From NCBI GenBank assembly GCA_937996235.1, contig CALKVK010000029.1:62001-126000 (forward strand): a stretch of DNA of 64,000 nt, in the 5' to 3' direction. The position numbers were made by a program, and so were the translations under genes. This DNA comes from an uncultured bacterium. Its GTDB lineage: Bacteria; Planctomycetota; JAJSAM01; JAJVHW01. The notes beneath the pieces are model-generated. The model was not told where the DNA came from. It worked only from the letters and a program-made list of their open reading frames with translations, and ran no database searches. This document shows, piece after piece, positions 37,702-45,403 of the stretch. Positions within the stretch are counted from its first letter, which is position 1, and every line of letters starts with the position of its first letter.

Positions 37702-38852
37702 GCGCTCCCTCCGAGCAGGGCTCGCAGACCCCGAACGCCGGTGCGCGAGACGAGCCGCGCGACCTCGGGGCGCGTCGCGTCGAGCACGAACGCGCCGGGG
37801 CCCGGGGCGGCGGGAGGCGCGCCCACGCACACGTGGAGCGTGATCTCGTCGCGCCGGCCCGGCGCGACCTCGCGCGCGCCCTCCGCAGGTGCCGCGGCGA
37901 CGTCGGCCAGCGCCTCGAGGATGGGCAGCAGCGCGGCGCGTCCGCGGCGCCGCGCTGTCGCGAACGGCGCGGGACCGAGCACCGTGAGCCGGCACGCGTG
38001 CCCGCGCCGCAGGTGGTGCTCGACGAGCGTCGCGGCGAGCGTGACCGCGCGTTCGAACGCGGTCGCGCGTGCGCGGCCGCCGCGGCCCGGCGGCACGCGC
38101 GTGTCGAGCACCACGTGCACCGCGGGGCGGTCCTCCCCGCGGAACTCGCGGACGAGCAGCCGCCCGCGCCGCGCGGAGAGCCGCCAGTGCACGCGCCGCA
38201 GGCTCTCGCCCGCGCGCCACTCGTGGAGCGTGTCGAACTCCTGCTCGTCGCCGCGGTCGCTCGCGCCGACGTAGAGCAGGCCGTGCCGGTGCGCGGTCCA
38301 CGCGTCCGCGCTGCGCAGCTCGCCGACGCGCGGCAGCACGAGCACGTCGCACGGCACGTCGAACGCGAGCTCGGCGCGCGCGAGGCCGAGCGGGAACGTC
38401 GTCTCCACCGCCACCTGCAGCGAGCGCACGCGACCGCGCTGCGCGATGCGCTGCGAGAGCACGACGGTCGCCGGCACGCCGGGCGCGACCGTCGGTGCGA
38501 GACCCGCGGGCCGCAGCCGCTCGGCCGCGGCGCCGGGGAGCAGGAACACGACGTCGCGCGCCGCGAAGAACGCGGAGCGCGTGAGCACGACGAGCTCCAG
38601 CGGGAAGGGCTCGCCGGCGAACGCCGTCACGGGGCGCGGCGGCAGCATGCGGAGACCGCGCGCGTGCAGGCGCGCGAGGAGCGGCAGCGCGAGCGCGGCG
38701 GCGCCCGACGCGGCGGCGAACACGGTGGCGCGCGGGACGGCGAGCGAGAGCAGCAGCGCGACGAGCGCGACGCCGACGGTCGCGATGCCCGCGCGCGTCG
38801 GACGGATGCGCACGGTGCGCGGCGCGAGCGGGCCGGGGTCGGCGGCGCTCAC
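37698..38852 (-). CDS. DUF58 domain protein
   Basis: A 384-residue protein with two N-terminal membrane segments (about residues 23-60), then a beta-rich region (AFAGEPFPLELVVLTRSAFF) and the DUF58 core EFDTLHEWRAGESLRRVHWRLSARRGRLLVREF. The C-terminal half looks like a degenerate von Willebrand A fold (VHVVLDTRVPPG). The family is nearly always encoded next to a MoxR ATPase, as here. The start GTG 38852 overlaps the MoxR stop (GTGA) and the stop overlaps the transglutaminase start (ATGA), so the three are translationally coupled. Confidence 0.92.
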   Translation of the reverse strand: MSAADPGPLAPRTVRIRPTRAGIATVGVALVALLLSLAVPRATVFAAASGAAALALPLLARLHARGLRMLPPRPVTAFAGEPFPLELVVLTRSAFFAARDVVFLLPGAAAERLRPAGLAPTVAPGVPATVVLSQRIAQRGRVRSLQVAVETTFPLGLARAELAFDVPCDVLVLPRVGELRSADAWTAHRHGLLYVGASDRGDEQEFDTLHEWRAGESLRRVHWRLSARRGRLLVREFRGEDRPAVHVVLDTRVPPGRGGRARATAFERAVTLAATLVEHHLRRGHACRLTVLGPAPFATARRRGRAALLPILEALADVAAAPAEGAREVAPGRRDEITLHVCVGAPPAAPGPGAFVLDATRPEVARLVSRTGVRGLRALLGGSA

Positions 38853-39796
38853 GCCGGCACGGGCACCTGCCGCACCAGCTCCTCGATCAGGCGGCGCCCG
38901 TCGCCGGCGCTCTCGCCGTGGACGGGACGCGGCACGACGCGGTGTGCGAGCACGGGCACGGCGAGGCGCTTCACGTCGTCCGGCAGGCAGTAGTCGCGCC
39001 CCTTCAGCGCTGCCAGCGCCTGCGCCGCGCGGTAGAGGCCGATGCCCGCGCGCGAGCTGAGGCCCAGCAGGAAGCGGCTCCCCGAGCGCGTCGCCTCGAG
39101 CAGGTCGAGCACGTACTCGAGGATCGACGCGTCCACGCGCACCGCGCGCACCGCGTCGATCGCCGCGACGAGGTCCGCGCGCGACAGCACGGGCCGCAGC
39201 TCGCTCTCGGGGTCGCCGCCCGCCTGCGCGAGGATCACGTTGCGCTCGGCCTCGCGCGGCGGATAGCCCATCTCGATGCGCAGGAGGAAGCGGTCGAGCT
39301 GCGACTCCGGCAGCGGGTACGTGCCCTCGAACTCGAGCGGGTTCTGCGTGGCGACGACGAGGAACGGCCGCGGCAGCTCGCGCGGGCGCCCGTCCACCGA
39401 CACGCGCCGCTCGTTCATCGCCTCGAGCAGCGCGGACTGCGTGCGCGGCGACGTGCGGTTCAGCTCGTCGGCGAGGAGCACGTTGGCGAACACGGGCCCC
39501 GGCTGGAAGACGAACTCGCCGCGCGCGGCGTCGTGCACCGACACGCCGAGCACGTCCGACGGCAGCATGTCGGAGGTGAACTGCACGCGCCGGAACTCGA
39601 GGTCCACCGAGCGCGCGAGCACACGCGCGAGGGTCGTCTTGCCGGTGCCGGGAGCGTCCTCGAGCAGCACGTGGCCCTCGGCGAGCAGCCCGACGACGGC
39701 GAGCGTCACCGCCTGCCGCTTGCCGAGCACGACGCGCTCGACGTTCGCGACGAGGCGCGGGAGCTTCGCGAGGGCGGCGGCGTGTGCGGCGTCCAT
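38849..39796 (-). CDS. MoxR-family AAA+ ATPase
   Basis: A 315-residue MoxR ATPase with Walker A APGTGKTT (Lys53), Walker B VLLADELNR, and the family-specific FTSDMLPSDVLGVSVHD and ATQNPLEFEGTYPLPESQLDRF. MoxR proteins act as chaperones for metal insertion or complex assembly, together with vWA or DUF58 proteins such as the next gene. The start ATG overlaps the upstream stop (TGATG). The four genes here (MORN-like, MoxR, DUF58, transglutaminase) form one operon. Confidence 0.95.
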   Translation of the reverse strand: MDAAHAAALAKLPRLVANVERVVLGKRQAVTLAVVGLLAEGHVLLEDAPGTGKTTLARVLARSVDLEFRRVQFTSDMLPSDVLGVSVHDAARGEFVFQPGPVFANVLLADELNRTSPRTQSALLEAMNERRVSVDGRPRELPRPFLVVATQNPLEFEGTYPLPESQLDRFLLRIEMGYPPREAERNVILAQAGGDPESELRPVLSRADLVAAIDAVRAVRVDASILEYVLDLLEATRSGSRFLLGLSSRAGIGLYRAAQALAALKGRDYCLPDDVKRLAVPVLAHRVVPRPVHGESAGDGRRLIEELVRQVPVPA

Positions 39797-40698
39797 CAGT
39801 CGTCCTCCGAGTCGGCGCGGACGATCCGTCCGTCCTCGTAGTCCTCGCGCGAGCGCACCGAACCGTCGGCCGCGTACTCGATCCACGCCCCGTGCGGCTT
39901 GTCGGCGCGGTACGTGACCTCGGATGCGAGGCGGCCCTCGGCGTCGTACCAGACCCCGCGGCCCTCGCGACGTCCCGCGGCGTACGGGATCTCCCAGCGC
40001 AGGTGCCCGTCGGCGTCGTAGCCGCGCTCGATGCCGGTCTGGACGCCGAGGCTGTGCTGCGACTCCTCCGCGACGGCGCCGTTCGGGTGGTACTCGCGAT
40101 ACGTCCCGTCGATGCGCCCGTCCACGTAGCTGCGCTCGCAGCGCACGTTGCCGTTCTCGTGCCACGCGCGCCACGGGCCGTCCATGCGGCCGTCGCGGTA
40201 GCTGCCGGCGAAGCGCAGCGCGCCGTTCGGGTGCCACGCCACGTTCGGTCCGTCGAGCACCCCGGCGTGGTACACGCTCTCGTCGCGCCCTCCGCCCGCG
40301 TACCACTCGATCCACAGGCCGTCGCGCTTGCCGTCGACCAGCCGCCCCTGCCGGTGGCCGTCGTCCACGTACGTGACGCGCCCCGGCGGCGCGGGCGCCG
40401 ACGGGTCCGCGGCGGCGCACTCCTCGCGCCACGCCGCGAGACGCTTCACCAGCTCGTCGCGAAAGGGCTCGAGAGCGGTGAGCGGGGAGTACGGCATGCG
40501 AGCGCGCACGTGCTCCTCGCGCCGCACGTGCACGCGCGGTGCGGGAGTCCGCGCCGTGCGCGGGTGCGGCGCGCGCGCCACGGGCTGCGCGTCGTGCCCG
40601 CTACCGACCGCGAGCACCACCGCGGCGATCGCGACGACGAACACCGCAGGGATCCCCACGGCCGCCGCCACCCTCAGAACACCGCGCCCCGACGCCAC
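39796..40698 (-). CDS. MORN-type repeat protein (YwqK-like) with N-terminal anchor
   Basis: A 300-residue protein with an N-terminal hydrophobic segment (residues 9-31) and then a proline/histidine-rich linker, followed by about eight repeats of roughly 24 residues. Examples are GKRDGLWIEWYAGGGRDESV, GPNVAWHPNGALRFAGSYRD, GRMDGPWRAWHENGNVRCE and GRIDGTYREYHPNGAVAEES. The G-x-x-(D)GxWxxWxxNG pattern is the MORN-variant repeat found in YwqK-family antitoxin-like proteins. Such repeats are usually structural and protein-binding. Start GTG 40698 has a weak AGGAT upstream. It is first in the MoxR operon and overlaps moxR by one base. Confidence 0.8.
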   Translation of the reverse strand: MASGRGVLRVAAAVGIPAVFVVAIAAVVLAVGSGHDAQPVARAPHPRTARTPAPRVHVRREEHVRARMPYSPLTALEPFRDELVKRLAAWREECAAADPSAPAPPGRVTYVDDGHRQGRLVDGKRDGLWIEWYAGGGRDESVYHAGVLDGPNVAWHPNGALRFAGSYRDGRMDGPWRAWHENGNVRCERSYVDGRIDGTYREYHPNGAVAEESQHSLGVQTGIERGYDADGHLRWEIPYAAGRREGRGVWYDAEGRLASEVTYRADKPHGAWIEYAADGSVRSREDYEDGRIVRADSEDD

Positions 40699-40744
40699 GC
40701 CGCGATCCTACAGGAGCACGCCGCACGTCGCCCGCGGCGCCGTC

Positions 40745-41128
40745 TCAGAGCAGGCGCAGCCGGCCGCCGCGCGTCGCCCACACGCCCAGGAGTCCGCCGA
40801 TCAGGCCGGCGTTCTTGATGAGGTGCGTGACCTGCCCCACGTTGTCGAAGTCGGTGTGGAAGATGAGCGTGGCCGGCACCAGGTAGAGGGCCAGCGCCAG
40901 CGCCACCCAGCCGCCGCGCAGCCCGACGATCAGCGCGAGCCCGCCGAGCGTCTCGAAGAGCGCGACGGCCCACGCCGTGGCGTGCGTGAGCGGGAAGTTC
41001 CACGCCTCGAGGTCCGCCGCGAGTCCCGCGACGTCGCGCAGCTTGTAGACCCCTGTCGCGACGAACACCGCCCCGAGCAGCACGCGCGCGAGCAGCAGCC
41101 CCACGTCGTTGGTCTCGCGATCCGCCAT
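40745..41128 (-). CDS. DoxX-family membrane protein
   Basis: A 127-residue four-helix membrane protein with the DoxX pattern: LLLARVLLGAVFVATGVYKL, then ALFETLGGLALIVGL, then FHTDFDNVGQVTHLIKNAGLIGGLL. The His/Asp near FHTDF and the KNAGLIGG motif are typical. DoxX relatives are linked to thiosulfate:quinone oxidation or oxidative stress, but many have no known role. ATG 41128 has GGGAGGGACC upstream. It lies 46 bases upstream of the MORN-like gene on the same strand and may be co-transcribed. Confidence 0.85.
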   Translation of the reverse strand: MADRETNDVGLLLARVLLGAVFVATGVYKLRDVAGLAADLEAWNFPLTHATAWAVALFETLGGLALIVGLRGGWVALALALYLVPATLIFHTDFDNVGQVTHLIKNAGLIGGLLGVWATRGGRLRLL

Positions 41129-41434
41129 CGGTCCCTCCCGGTCCGCGGCCGGTCGGCGGCCCGGCCCCGTGGTCGAGGGCGCGCCGGGAGGCGGAGCGTG
41201 GCGCTCCGGTCCGCCCGGGCGCGCGCGTCGTCCCGTGCAGGGCGAGCCGCGATCGCGGGCCGGCGGGCCGCGGACGCGTCGCCGGTCCGCGGACCAGGGT
41301 CTCCTCCGCCCGACGCTCCCGCCGTGACCGCGGTCACGCGCCGGACAGGGACCGGAATCACGCGGGGCGGCCCGGCCGTGCCGGACCGCCCCACGATCTG
41401 GGTCGGGGAGCGCCGCTCGCGGCGCCCTCGTCGG
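41129..41434. other. 306-base intergenic region with hairpins and a palindrome
   Basis: No gene is seen here. From left to right it holds the DoxX Shine-Dalgarno, a 16-base perfect palindrome CGTGACCGCGGTCACG (41323-41338) that could be an operator, a hairpin with 7 and 5 bp stems around one mismatch (41364-41392), and a 16-base hairpin GCGCCGC-TC-GCGGCGC (41410-41425). The last lies 10 bases beyond the stop of the DUF6263-like gene and is probably its terminator. Confidence 0.55.
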
Positions 41435-42445
41435 CTACTTGTCGCCGCCGGGCGCCGGCTCCGTCGCCTCCGGCGTCTTCGGCGCGTCCGACGTCTCGCC
41501 GTCGCTCACGGCCACGCGCTCGATCTTCGTCTCGAACTTCATGGTCATGCCGCCGGTGCCGGCCTCGCCGCCCTTGATGGTCGCCTTCATCGTCATCGCC
41601 GAGGTGGCCTCGCGGACGAGCCCGTCGGCGCGGTCGTACGTCGACGTGCCCGTGCCCTTGAACTCCTCCACATCGAACATCTGCGCGAGCTGCCCGTCGC
41701 CGCCCATGCTCCCGGTGAGCTCCGACTCGACGACGATGTGCGACGCGTCGGCGCGCTTGAGCACGCTCTTCACCTTCATCGACATGTCCATGCCGCCCAT
41801 GGCGTTCATGGCGCTCTCCTTCTCCCAGGAGGCGCCGACGGCGACCGGCTCGTGCGGGAACGCGCCGAGCATCGACTCCATGTTCTGGCGGATCTGCTTC
41901 TCGACGCCGGCGGTGTCCATGCCCATGCCGGCGGCCATCGGGTTGGCCTCCATGATCGCGGCGACGAGCTCGTCGATGCCGCGCAGCTCGGAGATGTCGC
42001 CGTTCTTCGCGATGGTCATCTCGACCTGATGGCCGGCCATCGCGGTGAGGGCGCCCGCGACCATGGCGGCCATCGGGTTGTCGCTCTCGTCCGCCGCCTT
42101 GTCCGAGTCGAACTCGATGGTGCCCATCATCGGGTTGTCCATCGAGCCGTACACGCGGCCGAACTTGGTGCGCACCACGCTCGCGCCGTCCTCGCGGACG
42201 TCCAGCACGTCGTACGAGTACGCACTCGACATCTTCATCGTCGTGGACATCTGCATGCCCTGCATGTCGATGTCCTGCGTCATGTCCATGGACTGGACGA
42301 ACGCGAACCGGTCGCCCTTCTTCAGGTGCAGCTCGAAGGTGACCGTGTCGGCCTGGGCGGCCTCGACCGACTCCTGCGCGAACGCCGGGACGGAGAGCGC
42401 GCCGAACGCGAGGCCGGCCGCGAGCAGGGTGCTGTGGATGCGCAT
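41435..42445 (-). CDS. Secreted DUF6263-like protein
   Basis: A 336-residue protein with a signal peptide (residues 1-23, ending AFA) and a Met-rich mature part: MDMTQDIDMQGMQMSTTMKM, NAMGGMDMSMKVKSVL and TGGMTMKFETKIER. The start of the mature domain (TVTFELHLKKGDRFAFVQ) and its overall beta character match the DUF6263 family, which has no defined role. The high Met content could suit metal (copper) binding, but the methionines alternate as in beta strands and this may only be structural. ATG 42445 has GAGGG upstream. It is divergent from the sugar kinase across 171 bases. Confidence 0.7.
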   Translation of the reverse strand: MRIHSTLLAAGLAFGALSVPAFAQESVEAAQADTVTFELHLKKGDRFAFVQSMDMTQDIDMQGMQMSTTMKMSSAYSYDVLDVREDGASVVRTKFGRVYGSMDNPMMGTIEFDSDKAADESDNPMAAMVAGALTAMAGHQVEMTIAKNGDISELRGIDELVAAIMEANPMAAGMGMDTAGVEKQIRQNMESMLGAFPHEPVAVGASWEKESAMNAMGGMDMSMKVKSVLKRADASHIVVESELTGSMGGDGQLAQMFDVEEFKGTGTSTYDRADGLVREATSAMTMKATIKGGEAGTGGMTMKFETKIERVAVSDGETSDAPKTPEATEPAPGGDK

Positions 42446-42616
42446 GTTTCCCTCGTGTGGAACGGGTTTCCGGGCCGCGGTCGCGGCCGATTCCGTGACT
42501 GTAACCCCGGGGGGAGCCCGCCGTTCACGTTCCGGCACGCCGCCCGGCCACCCCTGGTCCGCGTAGGGAGATGCCGAGCGCGGCGGATTCGGGCTCCGGC
42601 GTGGTTGAATCCCCTC

Positions 42617-43555
42617 GTGATCGTCTCGTTCACCCCGAACCCGGCCGTCGACAAGACCCTGGTCGTGCGCGACCTGGTCGCGGGGGGCGTCAACCGCGCG
42701 CTCGACTCGTACCTCGACCCCGGCGGCAAGGGGATCAACGTCTCGCGCGTCCTCCACCGCCTCGGCGTCCCGACGCTGGCGCTCGGCGTGCTCGGCGGCC
42801 ACGTGGGGAGCCTGCTCGACGCCGCGCTGCGCCGCGAGGGCGTGCCGTCGGAGTTCGTCTGGATCGACGCCGAGACGCGGCTGAACGTCATCCTGCACGA
42901 CGAGGCCCGCGGGCGCGGGACGCGCGTCTGGGACCGCGGCCCCGAGGTGGACGCGACCTGCCTCGAGCGCGTCGACGCCATGCTCGGGAGGCGCCTCGAG
43001 GACGCGGACGTGTTCGTGACGACGGGCTCGCTGCTCCGCGGGATGCCCGCCGACACGCACGCGCGCTGGATCGCGGAGGCCCGCCGCCGCGGCGTCCGGA
43101 CGATCCTCGACGCCGACGGCGCGTGGCTCGCGGCGGCGCTCCCGGCCGGACCCGACCTGGTCAAGCCGAACGTCCGCGAGGCGGAGTCGATCGTCGGTCG
43201 GCCGCTCCCCGACGAGGCGGAGGTCGTTCTCGCCGGGCGCGAGATCCTCGACCGCGGGGCCGGGGCGGTCGTGATCTCCCGGGGCGGCGCCGGGAGCGTG
43301 CTCGTGACGCGCGACGGAGCCTGGCGCGCCGTCCCGCCCACGGTCCGCCTGCGCAGCACGGTGGGCTCGGGCGACTCCATGGTCGCCGGCCTCGCGCAGG
43401 CGCTCGCGGCCGGGCGACCGCTCGTCGAGGGGCTCCGGACGGGCACCGCGGCGGGCGCGGCGACGGCGACGACGGTGGGCACCTCGCTCGCGACGGCCGA
43501 CCAGGTCCGCGAGCTCGAGCCGCTGGTGCGGATCGACGAGCTGCCCCTCACGTGA
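42617..43555 (+). CDS. PfkB-family hexose kinase (1-phosphofructokinase-like)
   Basis: A 312-residue ribokinase-fold kinase. Near the N-terminus is FTPNPAVDKTL and then LDPGGKGINVSRVLHRLG, the pattern of 1-phosphofructokinase/tagatose-6-phosphate kinase (FruK/LacC group). The C-terminal catalytic motif is GSGDSMVAG with base Asp253, the first Ala of the usual GAGDS being Ser. It would phosphorylate a hexose phosphate with ATP. No PTS or fructose-operon gene is nearby, so it may serve in general glycolysis. The GTG at 42617 is chosen because the family starts with VxxFTPNPAxD. A 7-bp hairpin directly after the stop is a likely terminator. Confidence 0.88.
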   Translation: MIVSFTPNPAVDKTLVVRDLVAGGVNRALDSYLDPGGKGINVSRVLHRLGVPTLALGVLGGHVGSLLDAALRREGVPSEFVWIDAETRLNVILHDEARGRGTRVWDRGPEVDATCLERVDAMLGRRLEDADVFVTTGSLLRGMPADTHARWIAEARRRGVRTILDADGAWLAAALPAGPDLVKPNVREAESIVGRPLPDEAEVVLAGREILDRGAGAVVISRGGAGSVLVTRDGAWRAVPPTVRLRSTVGSGDSMVAGLAQALAAGRPLVEGLRTGTAAGAATATTVGTSLATADQVRELEPLVRIDELPLT

Positions 43556-43556
43556 A

Positions 43557-43573
43557 CGTCCGCGATGCGGACG
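43557..43573 (+). terminator. Hairpin after the PfkB kinase
   Basis: CGTCCGC-gat-GCGGACG, a perfect 7-bp stem starting 2 bases after the stop codon at 43555. No T-run. Confidence 0.5.
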
Positions 43574-43839
43574 AGCCCGCAGCGCTCACCAGCTCCCGCG
43601 CCGGGCGCGTCGCCGGAGTCGCGATCTCCGCGTCGGCGCTCCTCGAACGGGGTGTTCAACCCCGACTTCGTCGCGCCTTCTCGAGCTCGCGCCTCCGGCT
43701 CGGCCGGGACGCTCTGCCGCAGGGCGGGCGCGCAGGCGCCACGGACACACCCATCGGAACGACTGCATCACAGCCGCACTCGCCGCGAGAGCTGGTGAGC
43801 GATGCGGACTATCCCGCCCCGCTCGTCCGTATCACCCAG

Positions 43840-43866
43840 GGGACCGCGCCCGTGCGGGCGGGTCCC
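43840..43866 (+). promoter_or_regulatory. 5' UTR hairpin just before the HtrA ribosome-binding site
   Basis: GGGACC-g-CGCCCG pairs with CGGGCG-GGTCCC around a TG loop with one bulged G, giving 12 GC-rich pairs. It ends 6 bases before the GCAGGAGG Shine-Dalgarno (43873-43880). It could affect ribosome access or mRNA stability of the protease message; there is no direct evidence for a thermosensor. Confidence 0.4.
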
Positions 43867-43885
43867 GGTCGTGCAGGAGGACGAC

Positions 43886-45262
43886 GTGCGCTCGAGAACC
43901 GCCTTCCGGATCGTGTCCGCGCTGCTCACCCTGGCCGCGGTCGGAGCGGCCGCACCGCCCGCGCGCGCCGACGACGGCGCCGATGCCGAGGCTCGCCGCA
44001 GGCTGCGCCGCACCCCCGTGGTCGAGGCCGTCGAGCAGGCCGCGCCGTCGGTCGTCTCGGTCGGCACCACGCAGCTCGTGAAGGTCGCGCGCTACTACGA
44101 CTGGTGGACGCGCGACTACGTGCTGCAGGAGCAGCCCGGTGCGCTCGGCTCCGGCGTGATCGTGCACCCGGCGGGGTACGTGGTCACGAACGCGCACGTC
44201 ATCAACCGTGCCGCGCAGATCTCCGTGAAGCTCACGGGGCTCGGCCAGGAGCGCGAGATCCCCGCGAAGCTCCTCGCCGTGGACCTCGGCCACGACCTCG
44301 CGCTGCTCGAGATGAACGAGCCCGGTCCCTACCCCGCGGCGCGCTTCGGCCGCTCCGACGACCTGCTGGTCGGCGAGACGGTCATCGCGCTCGGCTCCCC
44401 CTTCGGCCTGGGGCGCACGGTCTCGACGGGCGTCATCTCGGCGCTCGACCGCGACATCCCCGTCCAGAACCAGGTGTTCGAGGGCCTGATCCAGACCGAC
44501 GCGGCCGTGAACCCCGGCAACTCGGGCGGTGCGCTGCTGAACATCCTCGGCGAGTGGATCGGCGTGAACTCGGCGATCTACTCGGCGTCGGGCGGCGGCT
44601 CCGACGGCATCAGCTTCGCGATCCCGATCGGCACGGTGCGCGAGTTCCTGATCGAGGCGATGCGCCCGCGGCGGATGGCGCGGCGCTGGCTCGGCGTCGA
44701 GTTCGGCGAGGCTCCCGACGGCACCGTGTCGGTCGCCAGGGTCTACCCGGTGGGGCCGGCGGCGGACGCCGGCGTGCAGCCGGGGACGGTGGTCGTCGAC
44801 GCCGACGGGCGGCCCGCGCGCGACCTGCTGCGGCTGACGTTCTCGGTGCTCGAGGCCGTGCCGAGCGGCTCCTACACGCTGCGCCTGCGCGAGGGCGGCG
44901 AGACGCGCACCGTCGCGCTGCCGTTCGACGAGCTCCCGGTCGCGCGCCTGGCGTGGGAGCGTCTCGGGCTGCGCACCGTCGAGGTGACGCAGGAGGTGAC
45001 GGAGCGCACCGGCTACCGCGAGGGCACGGGTCTGCTCGTCGCGGCGGTGCGCGAGAAGAGCCCCGCCGAACGCATCGGGTTCCAGCCGAACGACCTGCTC
45101 GTGGCCGTCGCCGACGAGCGCGTCACGCGCCTCGACGACCTGCTCGTGCTGCTCGAGGGGCTGCGCGGCGGCGAGACGCTCGACGTCCACCTGCTGCGGC
45201 CGCAGGAGACGCGGTTCGGCCGGCGCGTCGAGCAGTGGAAGGCGCGGCTCGTCGCCGACTGA
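43886..45262 (+). CDS. HtrA/DegP-type periplasmic serine protease with two PDZ domains
   Basis: A 458-residue protein starting at GTG 43886, with a signal peptide (residues 1-28, ending ARA). The trypsin-like domain shows the full triad: His104 (VTNAHVIN), Asp137 (GHDLALLEM) and Ser213 (NPGNSGGALL). Two PDZ domains follow, one at about residues 255-345 (WLGVEFGEAPDGTVSVARVY) and one at about 365-455 (TGLLVAAVREKSPAERIGFQ). HtrA proteases degrade or refold damaged envelope proteins. The sequence RYYDWWTRDYV before the catalytic His is unusual and may be a trimer or lid insertion. It stands alone, with a hairpin in its leader and another after its stop. Confidence 0.93.
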   Translation: MRSRTAFRIVSALLTLAAVGAAAPPARADDGADAEARRRLRRTPVVEAVEQAAPSVVSVGTTQLVKVARYYDWWTRDYVLQEQPGALGSGVIVHPAGYVVTNAHVINRAAQISVKLTGLGQEREIPAKLLAVDLGHDLALLEMNEPGPYPAARFGRSDDLLVGETVIALGSPFGLGRTVSTGVISALDRDIPVQNQVFEGLIQTDAAVNPGNSGGALLNILGEWIGVNSAIYSASGGGSDGISFAIPIGTVREFLIEAMRPRRMARRWLGVEFGEAPDGTVSVARVYPVGPAADAGVQPGTVVVDADGRPARDLLRLTFSVLEAVPSGSYTLRLREGGETRTVALPFDELPVARLAWERLGLRTVEVTQEVTERTGYREGTGLLVAAVREKSPAERIGFQPNDLLVAVADERVTRLDDLLVLLEGLRGGETLDVHLLRPQETRFGRRVEQWKARLVAD

Positions 45263-45302
45263 GGCGCGGCATCATCGGGTGCGCCGCGCGGAGCGGACGG
45301 GC

Positions 45303-45329
45303 GCCCACGCACGCCCGGACGGCGTGGGC
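45303..45329 (+). terminator. Hairpin after the HtrA-type gene
   Basis: GCCCACGC (45303-45310) pairs exactly with GCGTGGGC (45322-45329) around an 11-base loop. It lies between two convergent genes, so it may serve both. Confidence 0.5.
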
Positions 45330-45340
45330 ACCCTGCTGCG

Positions 45341-45403
45341 ACGGGAGCGCGTCTCTGCGCGCTACTCGTCATGAACGGGAGCGCGGATGCGCGCTACTCG
45401 TCG
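45341..45403. repeat. Short tandem duplication at the 3' end of the RRM gene
   Basis: Two copies of a roughly 30-base unit (ACGGGAGCGC...GCGCGCTACTCGTC) lie at 45341-45371 and 45375-45403. The right copy contains the last codons and stop of the RRM protein (…DDE, stop). The left copy is a second, unused version of the same end. Confidence 0.75.

Larger units (their letters stand above)
43556..43885. promoter_or_regulatory. 330-base region upstream of the HtrA-type protease
   Basis: No gene is seen. It holds a terminator-like hairpin at the left, a small hairpin GGGGT-gttca-ACCCC near 43652, and a strong hairpin (43840-43866) followed by the Shine-Dalgarno GCAGGAGG and the GTG start at 43886. 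An upstream ATG at 43802 in the same frame would add 28 residues with no signal-peptide character, so the start at 43886 is preferred. The promoter must lie here but no clear hexamers are visible. Confidence 0.5.
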
